From Adiantum capillus-veneris (lineage: Eukaryota; Streptophyta; Polypodiopsida; Polypodiales; Pteridaceae): DNA of 64,000 nt. The DNA is taken from the NCBI GenBank assembly GCA_014529385.2, contig CM043968.1:25843513-25907512 (forward strand), written 5' to 3'. The notes beneath the pieces were generated by a model. That model saw only the letters and a program-made list of their open reading frames with translations, did no database searches and had not been told where the DNA came from. Positions 33,733 to 43,502 of this stretch are shown piece after piece. The position numbers and the translations under genes were made by a program. Each line of letters begins with the position of its first letter. The first letter of the stretch is position 1.

Positions 33733-35980
33733 CACAAGGACCTAAGTAGGTTTCCTACTAACACTCGTGTGATGGTTGCTTGATTTAGTTTCGGCTAAAG
33801 AAAGCGTTTTTCTTAAGTGGATCCGGAAGAGGATATTCCGCGATCAAGTGGATAGCCAGGAAGCGTGTGTCTTGCCGAGGGTCTGCGACTAGATAGGTTT
33901 AGTTAGGATGTGTGGATTAGAGTAGTTGTTCGTGGTCGAGTGATTTGTGAGGTGATAAAAGCGTTTACTAGTCCGTGTGTGGCAGTGAAGCGTTTTTCTA
34001 CTCATAGATACAAAACCCCATATGATTTGTAGGAGTAGCTTTAGGTAAGTGATTCGATTCTGATCTAGAGCTATTCAGCACTGAATTATTTGCTAATGTG
34101 CTTGATTGCATTTGAAATCACGGAAAAGTGTGCTTTTGAGGGTAAAAATGCATTAAACAAGCTTTTGTGGATATTTTTGTATGACTGACTGATGCTGTGC
34201 ATATAAAAGAGCATTTGCAAGGGTTCTGTGAAGAAAACCTGCAATTTTGTAAACATAGACATCCTACGCGTAGGATGTCTCAAGGGGGTTCTGGAGACCA
34301 AATTTGAAAATTCTGACTGCACCAGTGGGTTCAGAGGATAGGTTTTACCCTAGTAACATATTGACTTGGGTGTTTTTCCCTATTTTTGTTGACCAAAAGC
34401 CAAAAGGCGGAGTCAGAAAACGTAAAATTTCAGAACAGGCTTAAATTGAGTGATTTTTGTATGTTTTTGCAATTGTTAAGCATACTTGCACTTGCTGAGA
34501 GCATAAGGAAGCATCAGGGACACTTCAGTCTGAAAAAAATCTGCAGTAGACATCCTACACGTAGGATGTCTACAGGGTGATTTGGGCACTTTTTTGAAAA
34601 TCTGAGATTACCAGTGTATTTAGAAGGTAGGTTTTACCCTATTTTCACGTGGAAAGTGGAAATTTGACCAAATTTTGACAGATCAAAGCCAAAAGACGAG
34701 AATTGCCAGACATCCTACCCAAATTGTGTCCAAGGCCTAATTTTGAGACCAAACCATAGGATGACTCTATAGGCATGTTCTAAATGTTGTATTGAGTGCA
34801 TGTGAGAGTTTTCAGCTCATTTGGGTGAGAAAATTGGGTTCAAGGCGGACTTTAGCACTTTTGAATGAAAAAGGCAAGAACAGCTAAAATTTGGGACTTT
34901 TTGAAATCCAAACCAAAATCTAAGCATACCACTGGGTTACTAACATCAAGGGAAAGCTGTGGGACAAGTCTGGGGTCAAACATGCCAAAAAGACATACTA
35001 CGCGTAGGATGTCTTCTGTGTGATTTTGGACTCTAAAGGAAATTTTGAGCATACCACAGTGATCAGCACCTTAAGGAGAGTCTGTGGTTCAAGTTTGGGT
35101 TCATTCTGAGCAAAAAGACATCCTACGCGTAGGATGTCTATTGCATAATTCTGAAACCAAAATTCTACTGTGACCATACCATGCTGTCATATAGCCTTAG
35201 GCAAGCCTCCTAGTCAAATTTGGTCCAATTTGGAGTTGGTTTGAGTTGGAAATTCATCAGAACAGTCATCAGGCTTTTGGAACAGATTCTTGATCATTTG
35301 ACCAACCTATAGGTGTCAGAATCAAAAAGTTAAAATAGCTGTGAGTTAAGCACATCAAGGAGAAGCTGGGGTGAAAATTTCAAGTCATTCTGAGCAAAAA
35401 GACATCCTACGCGTAGGATGTCTCAAGGCCATTTTTAGGTCCAAATGAAATTCTGAGCATACCATTGTGTTGTTGGACTTAAGGGGAGTCTCTGGACCAA
35501 ATTTTGTTAATTTCAGAGCATATAGACATCCTACGCGTAGGATGTCTCTAGGCCAGTTTTAGGGTCCAACTGTACTTTTGACCATACAGGAGTGTTCACA
35601 GAGTCACAGAGATCCCAAATCTTTTTTCAAAATTAAATTTGGACTCATTTTAACCAATCTAAACTGCATTTCACTATTTTGGCCATAACTTTCACAAACG
35701 GTATCGGATCGGAAAAGTTTTTATATCAAAACGTGGCCTGAGAGCGGCTCTACAGATCTTAGAGCAAAACTTGAACCATTTAGTTCAACTTTGAAAAAAC
35801 ATCGTTTGAGGCCTCAAAATTCATCCGGAAGTCAGGGGTGTCTGAAAGCGACAATTTGCGAGAATTGTGATGAAATGGTTGTGGTTTTGGACATAGTTTC
35901 GACTTTTCCCTAACCAAAGCACTTGAGCACAGTGGAATAAGTCTACTTGAACCAAGAAAAAGCTCTTAAACCCTGAAATC
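33733..35980 (+). other. Long untranslated leader
   Basis: About 2.2 kb without a substantial open frame lies between the primer site and the gag start. Its right half (34250-35600) is built of related modules of roughly 125-285 bp, each with a near-identical palindrome followed by a segment like 'aaattctgagcataccantgtgtt'. Several flank segments contain 'aaagccaaaag' and 'ggttttaccct'. Confidence 0.75.
34257..35547 (+). repeat. Array of 24-bp palindromes
   Basis: The arm AGACATCCTACG is followed at once by its reverse complement at 34257-34280, 35116-35139, 35400-35423 and 35524-35547 (perfect). Single-change versions are at 34549-34572 and 34991-35014, and a broken half-site at about 34708-34719. 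Start-to-start spacings alternate: about 291, 160, 283, 125, 284 and 124 bp. The centre is ACGCGT. The palindromes are far better conserved than the sequence between them. Function is unknown; see findings. Confidence 0.95.
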
Positions 35981-37516
35981 ATGTCTACCCTAGATTCAAA
36001 CGCAGCTTACACAAGCTTGGAGATCCCGACGATAGAGGAATATCCTCCCACAATGGATCTTCCAAACTTGCAATTGATAAAGACCCATCTTGTTGAGAGA
36101 GTTTGGATGATTGGTCATGAGAGTGAAGGACTATATAGATACATTGACGACAATGAGGTCAATCTTTATAGGTGCTCATATCCATACCTAGAAGAGATAA
36201 CGGATTACAAGCTCTTATATGTTTACACATATGGAGTCGACTGTGAATGGAGATCTATAGTTGTCGACAAGTATGGACGAGAATACAGAGTTGTAGAAAG
36301 CACAAATCCAAAGACTGTACTAGAAAGAGGTGGATATTTGGTCAATGAAGGACCACAAATGCCTCCACCAAACACGAGAATTCCTATAGGAATTCCAAGA
36401 AGAGAGCCACCAGGATTCCCTTCAAGAGCGATAACGAGAGAAGGATTGGGAGAGTCTCTGGTTAGACTTGTAGACAATCGACAAGTTAGACCATCCCAAG
36501 TCCAGAAATGGGTAAACAGAAAATACTCCGGAGATAAAGATCCGAGAGATCACGTAACGGCTTTTAGAAGAGTGATTAGAGCAGAGGAAGTTTCAGATTT
36601 TGCGACACAGTTTGCGGGATTTGGATTGACTCTAGAAGATGATGCAGCTACATGGTTCGACTCGGTGGAAAAATGGGATTTTGAGACCCTGGATGAGTTG
36701 TTTGAGGAGTTTATTGAAGAATTCTCGCCAAAAGGCATTGCTCACAACATAGTCTCGCAAATCCATAGATTCAAACAGAAAGAGGATGAATCAGTACGCA
36801 AAGCATCATTACGGCTCAAGAGATATGTTAAGCTCTGTCCGAGAGCGGAATTACCTACGCAAGAACGACTGATGCTGATCTTTATACAGGGAATGAGACA
36901 TGCGGGCCTTCAGAAGGATCTGCATATGATAAGGAGGATGACGCTAAACGAGTTGATCAAAGAAGCTCTTTATCTAGTGGATAACTGTGAGGCATACAAA
37001 GAAAATGACTTAAAGATTCAAGGAGATGACACATCCTCTCAGCACAGTGTTTCACAGATAAGTGAGTCCATTGCCAAGCCAACGGCACCTATTGATCAAG
37101 AAAAGCTTATCGACGGCTTGGTCAAGAGGTTGATTCCTCTTGTAAGGTCTGATTCGGGAGAGCCGAAGTGGTGTAAAATTGAGAGAAAATGGACGAACCA
37201 TACGGGGGAAGAGTGCTATTATAGAATGGAAAATGCTAGGGAGAGGTATGTACAACCTGTTCCAGAAGCACCTACTCTACCTAGATACATTACGGGGAAT
37301 GCGCCAGGACCAGTAGGAGTTTTAAGGCCACAACTTGTCTTAGGACAACAACCTCCGTTGCCAGGTGCTAGAATGCAGGTAGACATGAGATACATGCCAA
37401 TGATGGAAGCATCAATTTTAAACCAACGCCAGTACCAGCTACAATGTGGTATAGCAACCAAAGTGAGTACTACCCTTCGGAGCAACAAAATGTGCGAGAA
37501 ACACATGGAGTGGTGA
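35981..37516 (+). CDS. Gag, N-terminal frame (511 codons)
   Basis: ATG 35981 opens an uninterrupted 511-codon frame. Residues about 165-330 form the retrotransposon Gag core (QVQKWVNRKYSGDKDPRDH, AATWFDSVEKWDF, FEEFIEEFSP, KASLRLKRYVKLCP). A basic segment with KWCKIERKWTNHTGEECYYR follows near 400-420, then a Pro-rich tail. The frame overlaps the next one (open from about 37373) by about 140 bases. The heptamer T-TTA-AAC sits at 37417-37423 in the right register for a -1 shift. If the heptamer is not used, the product is a Gag without the downstream knuckle. Confidence 0.87.
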   Translation: MSTLDSNAAYTSLEIPTIEEYPPTMDLPNLQLIKTHLVERVWMIGHESEGLYRYIDDNEVNLYRCSYPYLEEITDYKLLYVYTYGVDCEWRSIVVDKYGREYRVVESTNPKTVLERGGYLVNEGPQMPPPNTRIPIGIPRREPPGFPSRAITREGLGESLVRLVDNRQVRPSQVQKWVNRKYSGDKDPRDHVTAFRRVIRAEEVSDFATQFAGFGLTLEDDAATWFDSVEKWDFETLDELFEEFIEEFSPKGIAHNIVSQIHRFKQKEDESVRKASLRLKRYVKLCPRAELPTQERLMLIFIQGMRHAGLQKDLHMIRRMTLNELIKEALYLVDNCEAYKENDLKIQGDDTSSQHSVSQISESIAKPTAPIDQEKLIDGLVKRLIPLVRSDSGEPKWCKIERKWTNHTGEECYYRMENARERYVQPVPEAPTLPRYITGNAPGPVGVLRPQLVLGQQPPLPGARMQVDMRYMPMMEASILNQRQYQLQCGIATKVSTTLRSNKMCEKHMEW

Positions 37517-39087
37517 GGCCGGTACAACCTCCACCTCCTGGGTTTCAGTCAAAAGAAAGAAGGTATGAAATGGACGAAAGGACATTGCGATTCATTGCAA
37601 ATAGCGGCTTATCTAGGTCAAAGCTTGCTTATAGCCAAGAGGAAATGCTAAAAGAATCTCCTCAACTAGAGACAGATTGTCACAAAAGTCGTGACAACCA
37701 CTTGGTCAAACAATGTCCTCATACAGAGATCACTGAAGTAAATGCCTATTGTCTTGAGTGTGGCATCACTCACTTGATCCCCGATTGCCCCATAAAACCA
37801 AACCAAATCAGAAAAATCACGACAGATGTATCAGGGATTGTTCAGCTACCTAGTAGCTCAAAAAATGAAAATGTTGTACCAGTGCAAGTGGTTACGAGAG
37901 CACAAGCTCAAAAGAAAGCTGATGAGAATCCAGAGACAAAGAACACGGAAAGTGACATGAGTCCAAAGACAAATGATGGACCAAAGACAGACGCACCTAG
38001 TCAGAAAACCAAGAGCAAACAAAATAGTTGGAAAGCTACAAAGACTAGGGTGAAAGCACGCAAGGAACGAGAGCAAAAATCCCTAGCTGAGAAGCTTACT
38101 GAAGCTGAGGAGAAGATAAAACAACATGAGGAAAAGGAGGCACCTTTTCTTACACAGATGGTTAAACCTCTAGAAGAACCATCCACGGATGAGAAACCGA
38201 GAAGGGCTAGTTCAGGAGGATCTGTGTTGGCAGAGAAGGTTAATGAGACATTAGATGCCCTCTTGAAAGCGTATGATGTGAGGCTCAAAAACAACCAAAC
38301 CCAAGAACACGGGTGGATGACATATCCCGATGCGGAACTAGAAAAGCAAAGGTTTGAAATGTGCCAGAAAATGATTCAAACAGCCCAAGCTTTACTAGGA
38401 CTACCAGTTGCAAAACCTGAGGATGTGATCCGTGTCATGCCTACACAAGTAATCCCACCAAACAAGGAAATAAAAGAGCTAGATTCTAGTCATAAGCACA
38501 AACCAAACCTCAAAGACCCAACCTTAGAACTAAGGATAATACTGAATACCACGGATAACTCTTCCGAGGGATTTCACCAAGCTATACCTGAGGATTGTAA
38601 AGAGATAAATGGTCTTGACGAATTGTGGAAACAAGTCAGAGAGGCCAATGAAGCTGATGACCTAATAAGACGAGTAGACAAGACTGGTGATGAACGAAGA
38701 GTGTTTCTACCACCAATAGAGGAATTTGAGACTGGATCTCAAATGAATCTAGACGTGCAATCGTATTGGGGCGACAAAGGATCTGTACAATCTATGGATA
38801 GTCAACCCCATTCGCTAAGAACACTACCGTCCTACATGGGAGAGTACGAGACCAAGTCAGATGTGGTTGTAGTCCCATCACAGAGACTGTCTCCCAACAA
38901 AGCCATCGATTCAAAGGGGCTAGTAGATATTCTATCTACCCCAGTCACCTGTACAATAATGTTAGCCGAGTTGCTCAGAATAAGACCAAACATGTGGGCT
39001 AATGTGGGTAAATGTCTAGAGAAATTTGGTGTAAAAACCCCAATGACTCAAATCGAGAAAGGCATCAAAGAGCTTGAAATGCCTTAA
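37373..39087 (+). CDS. Gag C-terminal frame with zinc-knuckle-like motif
   Basis: The frame is open from about 37373 to TAA 39085-39087; the first ATG is at 37444, inside the gag overlap. It continues Gag: a Pro-rich link, then paired Cys/His clusters (HLVKQCPH, CLECGITHLIPDC near residues 85-115 of the ATG form), then VVTRAQAQKKA and a long Lys/Glu-rich segment likely to be coiled coil, with no domain I know. Whether it is reached by -1 frameshifting or only by mutation is unresolved. The protease follows in the same frame after the TAA, so readthrough would extend it. Confidence 0.7.
37417..37423 (+). promoter_or_regulatory. Candidate -1 ribosomal frameshift heptamer TTTAAAC
   Basis: In the gag frame the codons are ATT TTA AAC, giving X-XXY-YYZ with T-TTA-AAC. 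After a -1 slip the next frame is open to 39084. Eight bases downstream a small stem is possible (GTACCA 37432-37437 with TGGTAT about 37447-37452). A plain frameshift mutation that happened here is the alternative. Confidence 0.55.
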
Positions 39088-39967
39088 CTAAATACTAGGC
39101 CAGTTCCATTAAACAAGGTAGGCGAGTATTACGAGGGAGAAGATGGAAACACCACCCTTCCTATGGAATTCAATGGTGTAAAAACCATGGCAATCCTTGA
39201 CAGTGGAGCTGGTGTGGCCATTGCAACCAAAGAGGTTTTGGAAAAAATGGGGAAAACGTGCCTTGATATCCACACGAATGACCCTGCAGCTTAGAGACGG
39301 ACACAAGGAAAAGCCCCTAGGACTGGTAGAAAAAGTACTTGTTACTTCTTGTGGCATTGAATATGAACACACTTTTGCTGTTGTTGACTTTGGCAAGAAG
39401 AACAACTATGACATCATTCTGGGAAGACCATTCATGTGACAATTGAAAATGGTCCAAGATTGGGGTTATGACCATATATACCTGAGACATATGGAAACCA
39501 TAACAAAGATAAACTTGAGGGACCATAGCTATAGTGATGTGACGAGAACAACGATTGAGGAATTTGATTCTGCCACAGTAGCAGAATCAGAACTTCCAGC
39601 TTGGTTGGGTAAGCCTAAAGAACTGTGGATGTGTGGAGCTTCACAATGTGGTAGCTTGAAGCGTGAGGAATGTATCCTAGAGCGGGTTATAGAGGATAAG
39701 GACTATATCCCAGAACCATTTCCTGAAGAAGAGTTAGAGCCTTTTGGATGGGAACACATCTTGGCTACTCTGGACGTGTGCGCCGTGGAGGATGCTCCCA
39801 CAACAAAGTTTTGTGATGAAAATGGCTATGATGTCGTTCCTTATTTTGCGGTGAGTGTAATCCAGGAAAACGAAGAGATCCAAACATCAACAATCTCTCG
39901 CAATAAGGAGCAAAGAAATGTGGAGACTCCAAAGATGAAGAAGACGACGAGTTCTATGACTCTGTAG
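39088..39967 (+). pseudogene. Aspartic protease and linker, two frames
   Basis: Directly after TAA 39085-39087, in the same frame as the Gag C-terminal part, comes a protease start with intact active site (MAILDSGAGVAIATKEVLEK, about 39187-39246), ending at a TAG (about 39293). The rest continues in another frame: LQLRDGHKEKPLGLVEKV and YDIILGRPF (flap and C-terminal signature), a TGA at 39437-39439, then an acidic linker to 39967. The DSG is intact, but at least one frameshift and two stops divide the protein. Reverse transcriptase should come next and does not. Confidence 0.78.
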
Positions 39968-40917
39968 AACACTTCGAGCTTCCAGAAGATCAACGACCCG
40001 GGAATCAATGTCATCGGTGCACAAGTAAAGTGCATCAAAAGTGGATTCCAAAGTCCTCGGTGAAGACACAACCACCACAAGAATCCTCATACATGGCTCC
40101 TAATAAGGATGCAAAGACTCAGCTAGGAGGAATACGACCAGTGCAACGAGCTAACAATGCTCTAATCAATGGGCTAGAAAAGTCCTTCAAGAAACTACCA
40201 CCCACAAGCAAACAGACAGTAACTTTCCACTACCAGCCAAAAAATCAAGGGAAAGTACAAGAAGTCAACCTTGCTGGGGATAGTAGTGATAGTGAGGAAT
40301 CTTACGACATCCCCTATTATCAACTCAGGCCATCACTATCACCAACCCCTTCAGCAACAACCATGACAGGTCAAAAGAACAGGACAACAAGTCAAAGCCA
40401 AAAAGCTCGACAAATCTGGATACCAAAAAGCCAGATCAGCCAAAAACAGATATGGATCAAGAAGACAAAGATCTCTAATGACAAATCACAAGAACCAACA
40501 CCAAAACAAAAACAAGGAAAGCGTGCACGAACGGGTAAGAATATCACAAAGTCGCAAGCTTTCACAACTCAGGTTTGGGCTCCAAAGAAGTTGATTCAAG
40601 CACAAAAAAGTCAAGAATTCATTTGGATTCCAAAACAACCACATTATCAACTTTCAAAGCCTGAATCCCGTCACCAACCAAGTGTACATGGGCTGAAGCA
40701 AAGACCACTGTTGACTCACACAACAAAAAGGTGGATCCCAAAGAAGTCTCTTCAAACACAAACGAAGCACGGGCAAGTATGGGTTCCCAAACGAGCGTCA
40801 GCAACAAAACAACCAATAATCGCAAAGAAATGGGTCCCAAAGAAGAACAACAAAACTGCTGTCAGTGCATCGCCGCTTGAATTCTTACAATTCTTCCTAC
40901 GATTACAGTACAGTTAG
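39930..40917 (+). CDS. W-x-P-K repeat frame (unknown function)
   Basis: From about 39930 a frame reads DDEFYDSVEHFELPEDQRP (a post-protease acidic motif), then CHRC, then a Lys/Gln-rich region ending at 40917. Eight tryptophans each lie in [IV]-W-[IVA]-P-K-like units: WIPK, WIPK, WIKK, WAPK, WIPK, WIPK, WVPK, WVPK, spaced about 12-125 residues. The composition is basic (Lys, Gln, Thr, Ser), with no membrane segment. It takes the place where polymerase domains are normally encoded. The role is unknown; nucleic-acid or Gag binding is speculation. The frame must be entered by a shift from 39443-39967 or from an internal start. Confidence 0.55.
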
Positions 40918-42566
40918 AAGAGAGCAAGTCGCTTCAATCAAGCAACGATACAGGAGCTTCAAAGACCATTACATTGCTTAGAATAGGAAGCCTCTCCAAC
41001 AAATGCCAATAAGCAAATTGCTTATACCCACATCTTGCACAACATAAATCTTTTCCATGCATTGACTGTGTATGCATAATAGGGCTACATTACAAGGCCT
41101 GCATAGGCACAACTTTTACTTGCCCAAGCACAACACATATCCTTTGCGATACCCTGTCGTAAAGGATGACTCTAAATAGGAAGGGGGAAGGCATCCTGAA
41201 TGCGGACCTAACATTATGACTATTAGAGGGAAATGTTTTGTGAGATGCATTGAATTTTTGCGTTTTATTGTGATAATTTTTTGACAAAATTTAGAGTATA
41301 TGCCCTCATAGTAGTGCTACAGAGGAGTATGGGGGCAAAATCCATATATGAGCCCCTAGGGACATGTGTATAGTGTACATAGCATTTAGGTTTCTATTTG
41401 AATGATTTTTCTTTTGTTGAGTTGTTTTAAGAGTTTCTTTGTTTATTATTAAGAAAAAAAAATCCATAATCAACATGAAGAAAAGACTGACGAGAGGCCT
41501 GAGCACTACAAAGAGAAGAAAGTATAGGGAAAGGATGAAACTTCACGAAGTATGTCTCAGCAGCCACTACAACAGCCGAAGAACTTGTCACAAAGCAGTG
41601 TCAACAGGAAACCGACAAGTCATACAAGTCAGAGTCGAGTAGCTAAGCCACAAAATGAGTGAGGTATTAGTCCCAAAGCTTCAAGTAATATTCTCTGTGG
41701 TCTAAGCGTCTTAGCTATTCTAGGTACTGCTCAAGCTAGAAGAGTTGAGCATATTTACGTTGTGTCGCTCATGCTGGTATAGGTGAGCAAAAGAGTCGAA
41801 GTCTAAGTACTTAAGTCTGGTGAAGTGAAGGAGAAGGTCCCAAAGACACTCACGTACTGAGCACAGTGAGATACGAGTGGAGAAACTTCTACGTCGACAA
41901 CCCTTCTTGGAAAGGTGGAAGCTATTGAGACATCTTTTGATGTCACATGTGCTACATTTATTCCTCGAAACACCCATCATCTCCTTCTTTCACATTGCAT
42001 TCTTTTGTTGACAAATTTCTCATATGCATATAGAGTGTCCCATAATTGGCACTTGCATCAGGCACTCTTTCCGTGTTTCACCCAAGCACTCACCTTTCAT
42101 GAATAGGTACTTCACGTTCAACTGATCAACTCCAATAAGAGCGTATACCAAAGGCATTTTTTTCCCACCGGGTTTTTTTTCTTTGGTCATCCAGGTTTTA
42201 GACCCTAATCTAAACACACCTATCACCATCCTCTTGTACATATTCCTTCTAAATCAACAATAAGGAAATGCTACTCAAATCAATTGACAAATGAATTGGA
42301 GCACCAATTTCAAATCATAGCATACTTCTCCGCAATGGCGAGTCGAAGAATGGTCTACAATGACAAAGCTGCAGACAACACTAACAACATGATTGCACAG
42401 GAACAAAGAAGTCCCCAATGAAGAAGCGCAGACATAAAAGTAATCAGAGGATCTCAAAAGATGAATGGTTATGATGATATATGTTCGCTCTAATGGATCA
42501 TAGTTCTTGTTGTGGTTCGACAAAGATACAAGCAGTGCAACAGATGAAGCCAAAACAGCAGCAAAG
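40918..42566 (+). other. Noncoding 3' part of Athila/Tat-like element
   Basis: No supported gene. It includes 'gagtatgggggcaaaa' (about 41327), which could be an old polypurine tract, an A-rich run at 41453-41462 and a minus-strand frame at 42241-42020 with faint copia RT resemblance (QLNVKYLFMKGE) that I do not call. Confidence 0.5.
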
Positions 42567-42600
42567 TGTTGACCGCTGGGTCAACAACACAACATAACTC
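42567..42600 (+). repeat. 34-bp copy of the LTR start
   Basis: Identical to the first 34 bases of the 5' LTR (with GCTG in the hairpin loop, whereas the 3' LTR has GTTG). It ends abruptly where the helicase fragment begins. Confidence 0.92.
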
Positions 42601-42985
42601 CTTACAAAGTTGTCATTGGCTCACAAGATCAGAAAGCCAATCACTCAATTATACAGATTGTAGAAGTTGTTTCTGAGAATCACAAATACTCCAAATTCAC
42701 AGATTTACTACAGCAAATGATGGGTGGAGCTTTCTCTATCCATGATGATAAGAGTCAAGTTAAACGACATTGGGTTCTTTTTGAATTTAGATTTGGCAGT
42801 AGACCTATAATGACAGAAACAGATGCTGCAGCTCGGAGCGTGGATGTGAAAGACATAAAGTTCGTCATCAATTATGATTTTCCTGAATCATGTGAAGACT
42901 ATGTACATTGGATTGGATGAACAAGACAAGCTAATGCAAAGGCTATAGTCTATACTTTCTTTCCAACAACAAAATGACAGCAACT
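42601..42985 (+). pseudogene. Captured DEAD-box RNA helicase fragment (C-terminal helicase domain)
   Basis: One frame (42603-42917, then continuing past a TGA at 42918-42920) reads YKVVIGSQDQKANHSI, VEVVSENHKYSK, SIHDDKSQVKRHWVLFEF, TDAAARSVDVKD (motif V) and VINYDFPESCEDYVHWIG (motif VI). This matches plant DDX5/DBP2-like RNA helicases. The segment with motif IV, between QQMMGG and AFSIH, is missing. Motif VI has Arg to Trp, and the second Arg position is the TGA. No intron is visible, consistent with capture from mRNA. It lies between a 34-bp LTR-start copy and the polypurine tract, so it travels with the element. Confidence 0.88.
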
Positions 42986-43032
42986 ACCACATCGCCATCG
43001 ACAATCAGGTCATGTCGGGGACGACATGAACG

Positions 43033-43045
43033 CGGAAGGGGGGGA
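43033..43045 (+). promoter_or_regulatory. Polypurine tract
   Basis: GGAAGGGGGGGA immediately precedes the 3' LTR start TGTTGACC at 43046, the expected plus-strand primer. Confidence 0.8.
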
Positions 43046-43502
43046 TGTTGACCGTTGGGTCAACAACACAACATAACTCAAGTTTCGTACCAAAGTCTTA
43101 TCTTTTGCGAGTTATGAAATGCTGCAGATTATGGCTATAAACATCATTTGTAATGAGTAGTTATTCTAGTTTCAGAAGTCGGGGTGCAATGGCACTTCCA
43201 GATTGTAAATACAAAGCCATTTGACCTTTTCAACCCCATTTTTGGTTAAACCTAAGGTAGCCTTAGTATATAAGGTACCTAGGTCATTTTGTAAAAAGAC
43301 TTTTTAATCATAATCAAAACTTAGCGCTGCCGTCTACTGTGTGGGAGAGAGAAAGAGAGTGAGCGTGAGCATCATCCTCTCGCTACGCCCGGCTCGCTCA
43401 ACACATTGGAGATCCGACTGCACCATTGCGGTAGGCTCGAGGTGAGCTACACGACGACGCCAAGCATTCCACGCGAGACGAAGCGCACACGCCGACGCAT
43501 CA
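43046..43502 (+). repeat. 3' LTR of Athila/Tat-like element, truncated
   Basis: Aligns with 32756-33211 with roughly eleven substitutions. It stops at the junction with minus-strand MULE sequence, so about half of the LTR, and the right target duplication, are gone. Confidence 0.9.

Larger units (their letters stand above)
32756..43502 (+). mobile_element. Athila/Tat-like Ty3/gypsy element: Gag and protease, no polymerase
   Basis: The 5' LTR (32756-33713) and a truncated 3' LTR (43046-43502) are about 97-98 percent identical over the shared 455 bp by eye, so the insertion is fairly recent. Between them: a tRNA-Asp-type primer site, a 2.2-kb leader with a palindrome array, gag in two overlapping frames, protease, a W-x-P-K repeat frame, about 1.6 kb of noncoding DNA, a 34-bp LTR-start copy, a DEAD-box helicase fragment and the polypurine tract. 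No reverse transcriptase, RNase H or integrase motif was found in any frame. It resembles non-autonomous elements that keep Gag (TR-GAG type). Confidence 0.85.

Noticed and set aside
34257-35547. Regularly spaced palindromes as a CRISPR array
   Set aside because: Plant nuclear context, irregular long spacers that are related to each other, and no cas genes. It is a leader repeat array.
42020-42241. Copia RT fragment on the minus strand
   Set aside because: QLNVKYLFMKGE resembles the copia RT motif only over about a dozen residues; too little to call.
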